From a virus, in the IMG/VR virus record IMGVR_UViG_3300009506_000015, positions 1-64,000 of that record: DNA of 64,000 nucleotides. One strand, written 5' to 3'. The translations under genes were made by a program, and so were the position numbers. Positions within the stretch are counted from its first letter, which is position 1. Each line of letters opens with the position of its first letter. The notes beneath the pieces are model-generated. The model was not told the DNA's origin, did not search any database, and saw nothing but the letters and a program-made list of their open reading frames with translations. Of the stretch, positions 16,785 to 23,215 are shown one piece after another.

Positions 16785-17484
16785 GCTGCACCAGCTTGTC
16801 ATACAGCCTGGCGGCGTACTCCCTGGCCTCGTCGCGTTCCTTCCCGACCTGAGCGTGCCAGCTAGCCCTGTCGCGCAGGGTGTTTCGTGCGACATTCAGC
16901 TCTTGTTCCAGCCGCTCCACGTCTAGGACGAGTAAGTGCTGTGCGTGTTCCGCCATATTACGGGCAGCGTCCAGTTCCAGAACGCGCCGTTCCAGAAAGG
17001 ATACACGTCCAGTTGCGCCTTCCGCCCTGGATTCTGCATCCCGTATGGCCATGTCGCTCGCGTTCCGAGCATCCTGAAGTTCCATATCGTGCTGAGCGTT
17101 GACGTGTTCCAGTTCTTGGCTGAGCATGACAGCCGTTGCCGACAGTTCGCGGATAGTATCCGTGGCTTCTATGGCGAGTTGCTGGTACGTGGCGCACACC
17201 GCACGCCACGTGTTCTGTCCGTGGTAGAACTTTCGCGCCCACTCACGAGCTTCGCGCACGTCCGCTACGAGAGCATCTTCACGTGTCACGTAGTCCGGCA
17301 CGAGCGGCCCTGCATACTCTAGGCCAAGGAAATACGAGTCCACGTCATATGTCTCCGGCACGTGTGCGGCATAGTACGATATCACGTTGTCCCCAACCAC
17401 TCTGACGAGCCAGGTGCCGAACAGCGACGCCTTAACCCAATAGTAGCCGTCGAAGTCAGGTGTCCCTTGTTGCCATTCAGTCAT
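16771..17484 (-). CDS. GYYWVK-module protein with long coiled coil
   Basis: 237 aa. Residues 1-65 carry the local module (DFDGYYWVKASLFGTWLVRVV, LEYAGPLVPDY). Residues about 70-237 are a continuous charged, Ala/Glu/Arg-rich heptad-like coiled coil (LEHVNAQHDMELQDARNAS, LERRVLELDAARNMAEHAQ). Probably a structural or scaffolding oligomer. It overlaps the sigma-like stop. Confidence 0.6.
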   Translation of the reverse strand: MTEWQQGTPDFDGYYWVKASLFGTWLVRVVGDNVISYYAAHVPETYDVDSYFLGLEYAGPLVPDYVTREDALVADVREAREWARKFYHGQNTWRAVCATYQQLAIEATDTIRELSATAVMLSQELEHVNAQHDMELQDARNASDMAIRDAESRAEGATGRVSFLERRVLELDAARNMAEHAQHLLVLDVERLEQELNVARNTLRDRASWHAQVGKERDEAREYAARLYDKLVQHGLE

Positions 17485-18092
17485 GTTTCCTCCTCTCTCG
17501 CGGAGTCTATTGCACTCCGCGCTTTTTCCCTAACCGACTTGATTATCCTGCTGGCGTACAGGGTATTGGTAGACAGAATCGGGGCGAGTTTCCTACTGGA
17601 AACGGCCCCGTCCAGTGCTACCATGAATTTCAGACATGTGCGTTCGCGTTCGTCAAGGTTGCCCCACAGGTCGTTGAGCCACTGTGGCGTCTCATCGTCC
17701 AGGTGGTACTCGTCCGTGACCGCGTTGCGTTCCTCCATGTCCGATATCACCCCGTTGTCATCTCTGGGCATCTCCAGTTCGTGGTACAGGTGGCGGTTCT
17801 GTCTGTGTACGGCGTGCTTGGTACTGTCCTTGCCAGCTTCGTCCGCCATGGACAGTATGATGCCCTTGCCAATACCTATAACCCATGTCGGGAACGCCGA
17901 CAATCGTGGGTTATAGTCTTCCTTGCGTAGCATGGCTGTTTCCCAGGCGGCCTGTACAACGTCGTCTGAAGCCCAGCCCATGCCGCGTATGTACGCATAC
18001 TTGCGGATAGATTGTTCGATATCTGCGCCAAATACACGTACATATTCTGCGAACCAGTCAATCTCAATCCGTTGCTTCCTTGCTCTCGTCAT
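17481..18092 (-). CDS. sigma-factor-like protein
   Basis: 203 aa from the ATG at 18092 with GGAGGCGA upstream. Residues about 15-85 resemble sigma region 2 (YAYIRGMGWASDDVVQAAWETAML, AFPTWVIGIGKGIIL). Residues about 145-195 resemble region 4, with a helix-turn-helix (LDERERTCLKFMVALDGAVS, LAPILSTNTLYASRIIKSVREKA). Size fits ECF-type factors. It could redirect RNA polymerase to phage genes. Divergent, so the call is moderate; it might instead be a sigma-derived regulator. Confidence 0.55.
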   Translation of the reverse strand: MTRARKQRIEIDWFAEYVRVFGADIEQSIRKYAYIRGMGWASDDVVQAAWETAMLRKEDYNPRLSAFPTWVIGIGKGIILSMADEAGKDSTKHAVHRQNRHLYHELEMPRDDNGVISDMEERNAVTDEYHLDDETPQWLNDLWGNLDERERTCLKFMVALDGAVSSRKLAPILSTNTLYASRIIKSVREKARSAIDSAREEET

Positions 18093-18333
18093 TGCCAGTC
18101 GCCTCCGCCTCAAGGCCATACCGGGACAGAAAGTCCTCGTAGCTATCGGGGCTAGCGCCCCGATTCATTGCTTCGCAATGAACGAGTACATAGGCCCGGA
18201 ATGGACTAAGTCCTTGCAGGTCAGCGACGCCACAGACAGCGTGTGTAGCATCCATGTGTCTGATGTATGCACGCCGTTCCTGTTGGTGCCACGCGACCTG
18301 AATTTCTGTTCTGCGTCTAGCCCAACGGTTCAC
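18064..18333 (-). CDS. small unknown protein upstream of sigma-like gene
   Basis: 89 aa, GTG start at 18333 with AAAGGGGGTGA upstream. Basic N-terminus (RWARRRTEIQVAWHQQERRAYI), acidic end. It overlaps the sigma-like gene by 29 nt and is the first gene after the long non-coding RNA region. Possibly a partner or inhibitor of the sigma-like protein (inference from coupling only). Confidence 0.5.
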   Translation of the reverse strand: MNRWARRRTEIQVAWHQQERRAYIRHMDATHAVCGVADLQGLSPFRAYVLVHCEAMNRGASPDSYEDFLSRYGLEAEATGNDESKEATD

Positions 18334-18381
18334 CTATCGTGTCACCCCCTTTCCGAAACAAAGCATCCCCCTCGTTATCTT

Positions 18382-18397
18382 TGTGAAATATTTCACA
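18382..18397. promoter_or_regulatory. 16-bp palindrome, candidate operator
   Basis: TGTGAAATATTTCACA is a perfect dyad, flanked at a distance by ATCCCC and GGGGAT arms that could extend it into a hairpin. It lies about 50 nt upstream of the 89-aa gene. Typical size and symmetry for a dimeric repressor site. Confidence 0.45.
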
Positions 18398-18761
18398 GCA
18401 GGGGATACAACCCTTTCCGCCAGAACACACCGGGCTTTTTAGAGTTTACACCTCATCGAGGGACTCTACTTTCAGCTTCTCCAAATGGAGGGGTGCTCGG
18501 TTCCGCTATCCACCCCACAGGCTGGTATTAACAGGTCACGGGTTGCTGATTTCGCATGGAACGGTCGGCCCCGCGCTAGCAGGACCACATCGAGTGCCCT
18601 TGGACGTGTGCGTATTGCGCTCTGCAAGGCGTGTCAGCCCGCACACGTTTCGTGTTCGTCGTGCCAGTTGGTGTCGTAGTTCTTGGCAACCTACGGTACT
18701 ACCGATATTCCGGTCGCCACCATCCTTGCAGGGATAGCGCAGTTACCAAGGTGTCATATAC

Positions 18762-18859
18762 AGGGCGGGTTGGATTCGATACCAACATATCCTGGTCCGC
18801 TCACCACGTCCGTGTCTACGTGGCACTTTCCCAGGTGAGGAACTTTCCTCCACCGCCCT
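18762..18859 (-). ncRNA. tRNA-like module with 35-nt anticodon loop
   Basis: 98 nt. Acceptor AGGGCGG/CCGCCCT (7 bp), D-arm GAGG-AAAGTT-CCTC, anticodon-type stem CCTGG/CCAGG, variable ATAT, T-arm GTTGG-TATCGAAT-CCAAC. The anticodon loop is expanded to 35 nt and holds its own hairpin CCACGT-AGACACGG-ACGTGG. It may be an intron-bearing tRNA or a tRNA mimic inside the larger RNA. Confidence 0.5.
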
Positions 18860-18862
18860 AAG

Positions 18863-18981
18863 TTGTGGGGCAGGATTCGAACCTGCTTCCCGCGTTCAGC
18901 CCGTCACTGAGTGTCCGGTAGGGTCATGCATCGGGAACACTAACCCCTATCGCTGCGTGTCACCGTCCACGCCGCCCACAA
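18863..18981 (-). ncRNA. tRNA-like module, 119 nt, abnormal middle
   Basis: Acceptor TTGTGGG/CCCACAA (8 bp if the flanking G-C is counted), a standard T-arm GCAGG-TTCGAAT-CCTGC and a D-like arm GCGTG-GACGGTGA-CACGC. About 67 nt lie between D- and T-arms where 22-40 are normal, including TAGGG/CCCTA and CCG/CGG stems. No anticodon can be assigned. It ends 3 nt before the second module. Confidence 0.5.
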
Positions 18982-18987
18982 CGTGTA

Positions 18988-19149
18988 CTACCTTTTGCGC
19001 TTCGGCTCCGTCTCTTCCGCCTTGGCCTTCTCGTATTCTTCCATCGCCTTCTCGATATCGGGGATAACTTCGTCCCCCGCCTTGCCAGTGCGGTACTGGT
19101 CGTGGATGTCCTCTGCGTCGCGGAGAATCCTATCGCTTCTGTTTCCCAT
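18988..19149 (-). CDS. small acidic/basic unknown protein
   Basis: 53 aa. The ATG at 19149 overlaps the end of the upstream 52-aa gene by 20 nt in another frame. Entirely helical and charged (DRILRDAEDIHDQYRTGKAG, DIEKAMEEYEKAKAEE) with a basic KRKR end. Likely real because of the overlap and the coding-like composition. Function unknown. Confidence 0.55.
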   Translation of the reverse strand: MGNRSDRILRDAEDIHDQYRTGKAGDEVIPDIEKAMEEYEKAKAEETEPKRKR

Positions 19150-19288
19150 CGTCTTCCTCCTCGAGCGCCCTGCTCAGTTCTTCGCCCAGGTCTTCAAGTT
19201 CATCGTAGTGCCTATTCTTGATCCTGCCCCTGGACGCCTTATCGTTCAGTTGAACGAGGTCTTCTACAATCTGCTGGCTTTTCTTCAT
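19130..19288 (-). CDS. small charged unknown protein
   Basis: 52 aa from the ATG at 19288 with GGAGTG upstream; the longer in-frame reading would start upstream of promoter P3 and is rejected. Helical, charged (MKKSQQIVEDLVQLNDKA, YDELEDLGEELSRALEEEDD). First gene after P3, with a hairpin in its leader. Function unknown. Confidence 0.55.
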   Translation of the reverse strand: MKKSQQIVEDLVQLNDKASRGRIKNRHYDELEDLGEELSRALEEEDDGKQKR

Positions 19289-19312
19289 GGCACACTCCGT
19301 AGGTATGAAAAT

Positions 19313-19330
19313 AGCCCGTCTAGACGGGCT
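19313..19330 (-). terminator. 18-nt palindrome in P3 leader (possible attenuator)
   Basis: AGCCCGTCTAGACGGGCT is followed on the minus strand by ATTTTC, 24 nt before the 52-aa gene start. The short U-tract suggests partial termination within the leader. Confidence 0.45.
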
Positions 19331-19415
19331 GCTTGTTAAGATGCGCCTGGTGGGACAGGGCTTGAGGTTCATGGAGTAGCCCTGTCCCGTGGTAGGACGC
19401 CCTGCGTTCATATTC

Positions 19416-19444
19416 ATTATAACATTTTGGGCAGAAAGTGTAAA
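19416..19444 (-). promoter_or_regulatory. phage promoter P3
   Basis: -35 TTTACA, spacer CTTTCTGCCCAAAATGT (17), extended -10 TATAAT on the minus strand. Heads the small genes, the structured RNA and the sigma-like operon. Confidence 0.85.
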
Positions 19445-19461
19445 TGTCGAGATACGGACGG

Positions 19462-20049
19462 TCATAGCGGCTCTAATTCTGCGATTTCCGCATATACAAT
19501 ATAAGCTCTTTGCGGCAGGCCGTACTTCTTTATATGCAGGTCTCGCGAATGATCGTAGAACTCCAAGAGCGTGACCGCCCTACGCTTGCCGTCCTTGAAT
19601 GTGCTCCTTTCGACGTAGTATGCCGGGAACTCGTGCGGCACAAACTTTATCCACCACACACTCGACAGGCCGTACCGTTTCCGCAAAGCGCCCACAAAGA
19701 AGTCCAGTTCGTACACGTCGTCCACGCGTATAATCTGGTCTGGCGTTGCGTTGTCCAGCAACCTTACCGATAGAAGCCTTATGGGCTTGCCGTACTTGCT
19801 GTCGTAGTATTCCTGCTTTGCCATGTAGTGCGGCCATTTCGTCTTTCTACCCAACCTGCGGTAGAACGTCTTACAATTCTGAGCTTCGCCTTCGAGTTCT
19901 ATGAAGTATATCGGGTACGCAAGTCGCTGTCCTGTTGTGACGCCATCCGTACATCTGCTAGGGTCTTCCAGGCCGGTCCGTCGCTTGATGTAATCTACGT
20001 AGGCGTCGTATTCCTTGCTGTCGTAGACGACTACAATTCTTTCCACCAT
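19462..20049 (-). CDS. unknown protein, paralogue family A (YPxYxxE)
   Basis: 195 aa with a good ribosome site (AGGAGG). It shares a pattern with the two genes ending at 20691 and 21017: R-x-V-x-V near the start, a helix ending in AYVDYI or AYRERI, then YPIYFIELEG or PVYYLEKKG, and a C-terminal YG-L/V-P-x-x-A segment. Here the pattern is nearly doubled (second half ends HEFPAYYVERSTF and KKYGLPQRAYIVYAEI). Function unknown; local gene duplication is clear. Confidence 0.6.
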   Translation of the reverse strand: MVERIVVVYDSKEYDAYVDYIKRRTGLEDPSRCTDGVTTGQRLAYPIYFIELEGEAQNCKTFYRRLGRKTKWPHYMAKQEYYDSKYGKPIRLLSVRLLDNATPDQIIRVDDVYELDFFVGALRKRYGLSSVWWIKFVPHEFPAYYVERSTFKDGKRRAVTLLEFYDHSRDLHIKKYGLPQRAYIVYAEIAELEPL

Positions 20050-20080
20050 AGCTGCCTCCTTTTCTGATTTATCACGCCAG

Positions 20081-20153
20081 TTGCGCGGGCGGGATTCGAA
20101 CCCGCATATCCAGGCTCATGAAGCCTGTGCCTTACCAGTCGAGCCACCGCGCA
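20081..20153 (-). tRNA. tRNA with CAU anticodon (Met or Ile2)
   Basis: Cloverleaf: acceptor TGCGCGG/CCGCGCA, anticodon arm CAGGC-TTCATGA-GCCTG (anticodon CAT, U33 and G37), T-arm GCGGG-TTCGAAT-CCCGC, discriminator A. The 3' CCA is not encoded. It could be elongator Met or a lysidine-modified Ile tRNA. Confidence 0.9.
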
Positions 20154-20167
20154 GGTTGTAGGCCCAC

Positions 20168-20350
20168 TTACCTACGTGTTCGCCCCCTAAGTTTATAGGG
20201 GTCTTTCCCATTCACATCGAACGGGTCTTTCTGCCCCAACCGCGACCTGAACGGTTGCGTGAGACCGGCGGATCGCTTTTTCCGCGCACGCCGCTTCTCA
20301 GCGCCCCACATGTAAGGCCACGGCCCACGGTATTTGTGTGGGATAGCCAT
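20168..20350 (-). CDS. small basic protein between tRNAs
   Basis: 60 aa with AGGAGGGG seven bases before the ATG. Strongly basic and aromatic at the start (HKYRGPWPYMWGAEKRRARK), rich in Arg/Lys throughout, no structured motif. Possible nucleic-acid binder. The strong ribosome site supports it as real. Confidence 0.6.
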   Translation of the reverse strand: MAIPHKYRGPWPYMWGAEKRRARKKRSAGLTQPFRSRLGQKDPFDVNGKDPYKLRGRTRR

Positions 20351-20375
20351 ATTACCCCTCCTAATAACGTGATAA

Positions 20376-20448
20376 TGGGCGCGGCTGGAATCGAACCAGC
20401 GACCTGAACCTTATAAGAGCCCTGCTCTCACCGCTGAGCTACGCGCCC
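20376..20448 (-). tRNA. tRNA-Ile (UAU anticodon)
   Basis: Acceptor GGGCGCG/CGCGCCC, D-arm with AGCTCAGCGGTGAGAGC, anticodon loop CTTATAA (anticodon TAT), T-arm GCTGG-TTCGATT-CCAGC, discriminator A, no encoded CCA. It reads AUA, a codon used often in this window's genes. Confidence 0.9.
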
Positions 20449-20449
20449 G

Positions 20450-20497
20450 ATGCAAAACAAAAGGAACGCTAGGGCTGCCCACAAGAGCAGCCCTAGC
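20450..20497 (-). terminator. Rho-independent terminator before tRNA-Ile
   Basis: Minus strand: 11-bp stem GCTAGGGCTGC / GCAGCCCTAGC with 8-nt loop, followed by a T-rich run (GTTCCTTTTGTTTT). It closes the operon from the phosphoesterase/SSB side, after the zinc-ribbon gene. Confidence 0.8.
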
Positions 20498-20507
20498 ATA
20501 AGGACAA

Positions 20508-20681
20508 TCATTCTTCTGCCTTCACCGTGACTGGTACGGCTACCATCCGCTGGACTTCGTTGCCACACACAGTACACCGCGCCTTGCCGCCCTTGCACAG
20601 ATTGAACACGCGTTGTTTGTGACCGTACTTCTTGTCCTGCCACTCGTGTTCGCACCTGCACGTCATGATGACACTGGGCAT
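20508..20681 (-). CDS. small zinc-ribbon protein
   Basis: 57 aa with GTAGGAGG before the ATG. MTCRCEHEWQDKKYGHKQRV with CK and CTVCG further on: four to five cysteines forming a compact zinc knuckle. This type of small phage protein (C-x-C-x(1)-HEFQDK-x-YG ... C-x-x-CG) recurs in many phages with unknown role. Located just before the terminator. Confidence 0.7.
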   Translation of the reverse strand: MPSVIMTCRCEHEWQDKKYGHKQRVFNLCKGGKARCTVCGNEVQRMVAVPVTVKAEE

Positions 20682-20690
20682 TGTCGCCTC

Positions 20691-21011
20691 CTACGCCAGC
20701 ATCTTGACTGGCTTGTCGAATACCAGCTCCCAGAGGATTTCCGCTTGCTGCGTGAACCCGTAGACCATCTGGTACTCTTCCGCCTGGTCCTCGTAGTTGG
20801 TCAACCTGCTGATCTTGCAGGTCACTGAACCGCACCAACCCTGGTCGCTGATCCGTTCGAGCATGTACGCCGGGTACTCATCTGGGTCTGTCCACTGACT
20901 GTTACCATCGGTGTCGTACCTGGCCACGTGGTCCTCCTCGATGCGCTCCCGGTAGGCGTTCAGCTCTTCTTCGCTTTCCACGACGATCAACCGTTCCGTA
21001 TCCGAACTCAT
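20691..21011 (-). CDS. unknown protein, paralogue family A
   Basis: 106 aa from the ATG at 21011 with GGGGGTGA upstream. Shares with its two neighbours RLIVVESEEELNAYRERI, a central YPAYMLERI and a C-terminal MVYGFTQQAEI. Acidic. Function unknown. Confidence 0.6.
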   Translation of the reverse strand: MSSDTERLIVVESEEELNAYRERIEEDHVARYDTDGNSQWTDPDEYPAYMLERISDQGWCGSVTCKISRLTNYEDQAEEYQMVYGFTQQAEILWELVFDKPVKMLA

Positions 21012-21016
21012 ACCGA

Positions 21017-21370
21017 TCACCCCCTTTCCGTTTCGAGTGGTTCTATTTTAGCTTCGAGATATACCGCCGCCGACTCCGGCACTCCATGTTCCTGTATGTA
21101 TTCCGATGCCAATATGGCGTAATCTCGGAGCTGTTCTATCCTGACGAAAGCTTTTTGCCATACAACCTCGCCGCCTATTATCGAGCCTTTCTTTTCCAGG
21201 TAATATACTGGAAACCTGGATGGTCTTCCTGCGAAGATCGCCCCTTTGAACGAGATGTCACTGCCAACCTTGTAGTCGTCCAAGCTCGAAGCGCCTACCT
21301 CTTCGAGCCAGTAATTGACATATGCGTCCAGTTCTTCAGCGGTGTTCACTCTTACTAGCCTCGTCTTCAT
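21017..21370 (-). CDS. unknown protein, paralogue family A
   Basis: 117 aa. LVRVNTAEELDAYVNYWLEE, then FPVYYLEKKGSIIGGEVVW and QEHGVPESAAVYLEAKIEPL align with the 195-aa and 106-aa neighbours. Directly downstream of ssb in the same operon. Function unknown. Confidence 0.6.
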   Translation of the reverse strand: MKTRLVRVNTAEELDAYVNYWLEEVGASSLDDYKVGSDISFKGAIFAGRPSRFPVYYLEKKGSIIGGEVVWQKAFVRIEQLRDYAILASEYIQEHGVPESAAVYLEAKIEPLETERG

Positions 21371-21381
21371 CCTGGCCCCCG

Positions 21382-21792
21382 CTAGAATATCAGCGTTTCC
21401 TGTTCCTGGCTTTCCTCCTTCTGCTTTCTGTCAGATATGACAGTTACGTTGAGGGCGGTCAGGTCGTAGCTAGACCTGCACCCACTCGTGTCCTGCCACA
21501 CGTGAGGAGATTGCTCGCCGTTTTCGGCGTCGCCGCCGATCTCGCCTTCGACAAGGACCACGCTGCCTTTGGCTACGCGATCATACGCATACTGCGCACG
21601 GTCGCCCCAACAGGTAACGCGCCACCAAGTGGTTAGCGCGTATCCCTGCCCAGCTTCCTTCCAGCCCTTAATCTGCTTCGAGCTGTACTTGCTGGTCGCT
21701 ACGCTGAACGTCGTCAGCGCCGTTCCACTGTTGGTGTACTTCATTTCCGGTTCGCCACCAACGCGCCCTACGATTGTTACTTTGTTAAACAT
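21382..21792 (-). CDS. ssb: single-stranded DNA-binding protein
   Basis: 136 aa OB-fold protein. MFNKVTIVGRVGGEPEMKYT, GTALTTFSVATSKY, TTWWRVTCWGDRAQYAYDRV and KGSVVLVEGEIGG follow the bacterial/phage SSB pattern. The C-terminus is acidic and ends ETLIF, a variant of the usual DDDIPF-type tip that recruits partner proteins. It coats single strands during phage replication and probably cooperates with the Rad52-like annealer. The start overlaps the upstream small ORF. Confidence 0.9.
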   Translation of the reverse strand: MFNKVTIVGRVGGEPEMKYTNSGTALTTFSVATSKYSSKQIKGWKEAGQGYALTTWWRVTCWGDRAQYAYDRVAKGSVVLVEGEIGGDAENGEQSPHVWQDTSGCRSSYDLTALNVTVISDRKQKEESQEQETLIF

Positions 21793-21919
21793 ACCATTCT
21801 CCGTTTAGACATATAGCGGAGGGCAGGTCAGAGCGAGTGAGCCTGCCCTCCGCATCAAGAAAGGAGGTGTCCTCTAGGGACCATTGCCTGGGGAGACGCG
21901 CACTAACATTGTACCACAT
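21785..21919 (-). CDS. possible small leader protein upstream of ssb
   Basis: 44 aa from the ATG at 21919, which has GGGGGG six bases upstream; its stop overlaps the ssb start. It is the first frame after promoter P4, but it contains a large inverted repeat (21816-21853), so the region may instead be a structured leader. Composition is plausible (SLEDTSFLDAEGRLTRSDLP). Confidence 0.35.
   Translation of the reverse strand: MWYNVSARLPRQWSLEDTSFLDAEGRLTRSDLPSAICLNGEWYV
21816..21853 (-). repeat. 12-bp stem inverted repeat in ssb leader
   Basis: Arms GCGGAGGGCAGG (21816-21827) and CCTGCCCTCCGC (21842-21853) with a 14-nt loop, about 25 nt before the ssb start. No U-tract. Could regulate ssb translation. 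Confidence 0.5.
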
Positions 21920-22001
21920 ATTCATCCCCCCAGGCGTATGCAAGGAGTTGGCCGGGCTATGTACGGCAGCTACCAGATTTCCGTACACCTTCCGACACCC
22001 T

Positions 22002-22030
22002 ATTATAACATTTCTGGCGCGTTCTGTAAA
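22002..22030 (-). promoter_or_regulatory. phage promoter P4, ssb operon
   Basis: -35 TTTACA, spacer GAACGCGCCAGAAATGT (17), extended -10 TATAAT on the minus strand. Confidence 0.85.
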
Positions 22031-22045
22031 TGGTGGCGTGCGCGC

Positions 22046-22861
22046 TCACAACGTGCGCAATGACACGTCTATGTCCGGCTGCCCATCGTGGCGGCGCGTT
22101 ATGTCGATCCTGGCGTATCCCGCGACTGGCGTCGTACCGCCCCTGTTTTCCAGGTACGTATGTTTCCCGGTGATAGGCATGGATATCACGCCCCACCGCA
22201 TCTGCGGTTCTTCGTAGCCAGCGCGGTTCAGGACATCCACACTTTCAGGGAATATCATGCCCCTGTGTGTGTGGGCGACAAGCACCACATCTGCGTTCTT
22301 CTTCCAGGTAAGCCGTTGCAGTTTCAACGCATCCCCGCCTCTAAGTTCACCTCCGCCCCACCCATGCGTCACGTAGATATCTACGGCATACCTGTATTTC
22401 CCGTTTTTATTCCTCAGCCGTACTTTAAGCCAGCCGGATTGCAGGGTAGAACCAGTATACGGAGCGGACATTCGCTCCGCAATCACCGCCGCGGCGTCGA
22501 TGTGATACATCTTTGCGGCTTTAGACTCGTGGTTTCCAGTAACCATCATGGCCCATTTACCTGCCGTCGGTGCCCATATCTTGCAGAATCTAAGGGCCTG
22601 TATGTAGAATATGTTATGTATCAGTTCGGGGACTATGGGGGTTGACAGTTCGTGAGGGTCGAACCTTCTGTCACTTGGGGCTATCGCTTCTATATAGTCA
22701 CCTGCACCGATGATCATGCCGTATTCGTCCTCTGCCACTATCTTCGCGAGTCTTCCTTGCTTGTCTTCGCACGATGCCACAGAACCCACGTGCGTGTCGT
22801 TTACAGCGTAAAGTCGCAGGACTGGCTTGTCCCAGTCTATGATGACGGCTTTCCTCTTCAA
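22046..22861 (-). CDS. calcineurin-like metallophosphoesterase
   Basis: 271 aa, TTG start at 22861 with GGAGGG upstream. All five metal motifs are visible: D-x-H (Asp22, His24 in NDTHVG), GDYIE (54-58), GNHE (109-112), THG (His166) and a final AHTHRG (His197, His199). It hydrolyses phosphodiester or phosphomonoester bonds using two metals; the substrate (DNA, nucleotide or signalling molecule) is not evident. Phage relatives often sit near DNA metabolism genes, as here. A terminator lies in its leader. Confidence 0.85.
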   Translation of the reverse strand: MKRKAVIIDWDKPVLRLYAVNDTHVGSVASCEDKQGRLAKIVAEDEYGMIIGAGDYIEAIAPSDRRFDPHELSTPIVPELIHNIFYIQALRFCKIWAPTAGKWAMMVTGNHESKAAKMYHIDAAAVIAERMSAPYTGSTLQSGWLKVRLRNKNGKYRYAVDIYVTHGWGGGELRGGDALKLQRLTWKKNADVVLVAHTHRGMIFPESVDVLNRAGYEEPQMRWGVISMPITGKHTYLENRGGTTPVAGYARIDITRRHDGQPDIDVSLRTL

Positions 22862-22869
22862 TGTTCCCT

Positions 22870-22908
22870 CCTATAAAAATAGGGCATACCGACGTGGTAT
22901 GCCCTATT
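22870..22908 (-). terminator. Rho-independent terminator, partly in the phosphoesterase leader
   Basis: 13-bp stem AATAGGGCATACC / GGTATGCCCTATT, 5-nt loop, followed on the minus strand by TTTTTATAGG. It ends the upstream three-gene operon; the phosphoesterase then depends on read-through, as no promoter is seen between. Confidence 0.8.
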
Positions 22909-22930
22909 CTACAGGATTACGGGATATCTG

Positions 22931-23215
22931 TCAATCTTTTCCTACGGAACTCAGGACCGACTCCATGAGTTCAAGAGCCTGGTCGAACCAGGGATTGGCG
23001 AAGCGGTCGATGCGCTCTTTCGGCGGCAGGGACTTCCTATCCCTGAACTTGATGGGCGCGACAGCCTGTGCGGCGCTTATGAACCCGCCCTTGTCGAGGA
23101 TCATCGTCGCCTTGCGGTCCCACGACTTGTTAGGGTCTTGGTAGATGTCCTTGAACACCTGAGCGAGAGCGCCTATCATGTGGGCTTGAATGAGGGCGAT
23201 GTCGTCGTCCATCAT
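22931..23215 (-). CDS. unknown helical protein
   Basis: 94 aa, ATG at 23215 overlapping the previous stop (ATGA). Helical (DDIALIQAHMIGALAQVFKDIY) with a basic middle (KFRDRKSLPPKERIDRF). Third gene of an operon with the next two. Function unknown. Confidence 0.6.
   Translation of the reverse strand: MMDDDIALIQAHMIGALAQVFKDIYQDPNKSWDRKATMILDKGGFISAAQAVAPIKFRDRKSLPPKERIDRFANPWFDQALELMESVLSSVGKD

Larger units (their letters stand above)
18400..18982 (-). ncRNA. long structured non-coding RNA region
   Basis: About 580 nt without a supported gene on either strand. It lies between the 53-aa gene (stop at 18988) and the 89-aa gene, in the direction of promoter P3. The minus strand is dense in compact stems: 18490-18495 with 18511-18516, 18479-18483 with 18486-18490, 18441-18445 with 18463-18467 enclosing 18451-18454/18458-18461, 18630-18634 with 18643-18647, and 18675-18679 with 18691-18695. 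Its 5' end consists of two tRNA-like cloverleaves. It resembles the large ornate RNAs found beside tRNAs in phages, but class membership cannot be decided by eye. Confidence 0.55.

Noticed and set aside
18762-18870. RNase P RNA, because of GGAGGAAAGT near the start of the structured RNA
   Set aside because: The match folds into the local D-like hairpin, and the partner consensus ACAGAA...GGCUUA is absent.
18400-18982. tmRNA
   Set aside because: No tag-peptide frame or typical tmRNA acceptor/D-domain sequence, and the tRNA-like ends are too close together.
20428-20511. 27-aa hydrophobic peptide (MIVLMLGLLLWAALAF...)
   Set aside because: It is simply a translation of the terminator hairpin and the start of tRNA-Ile; no ribosome site.
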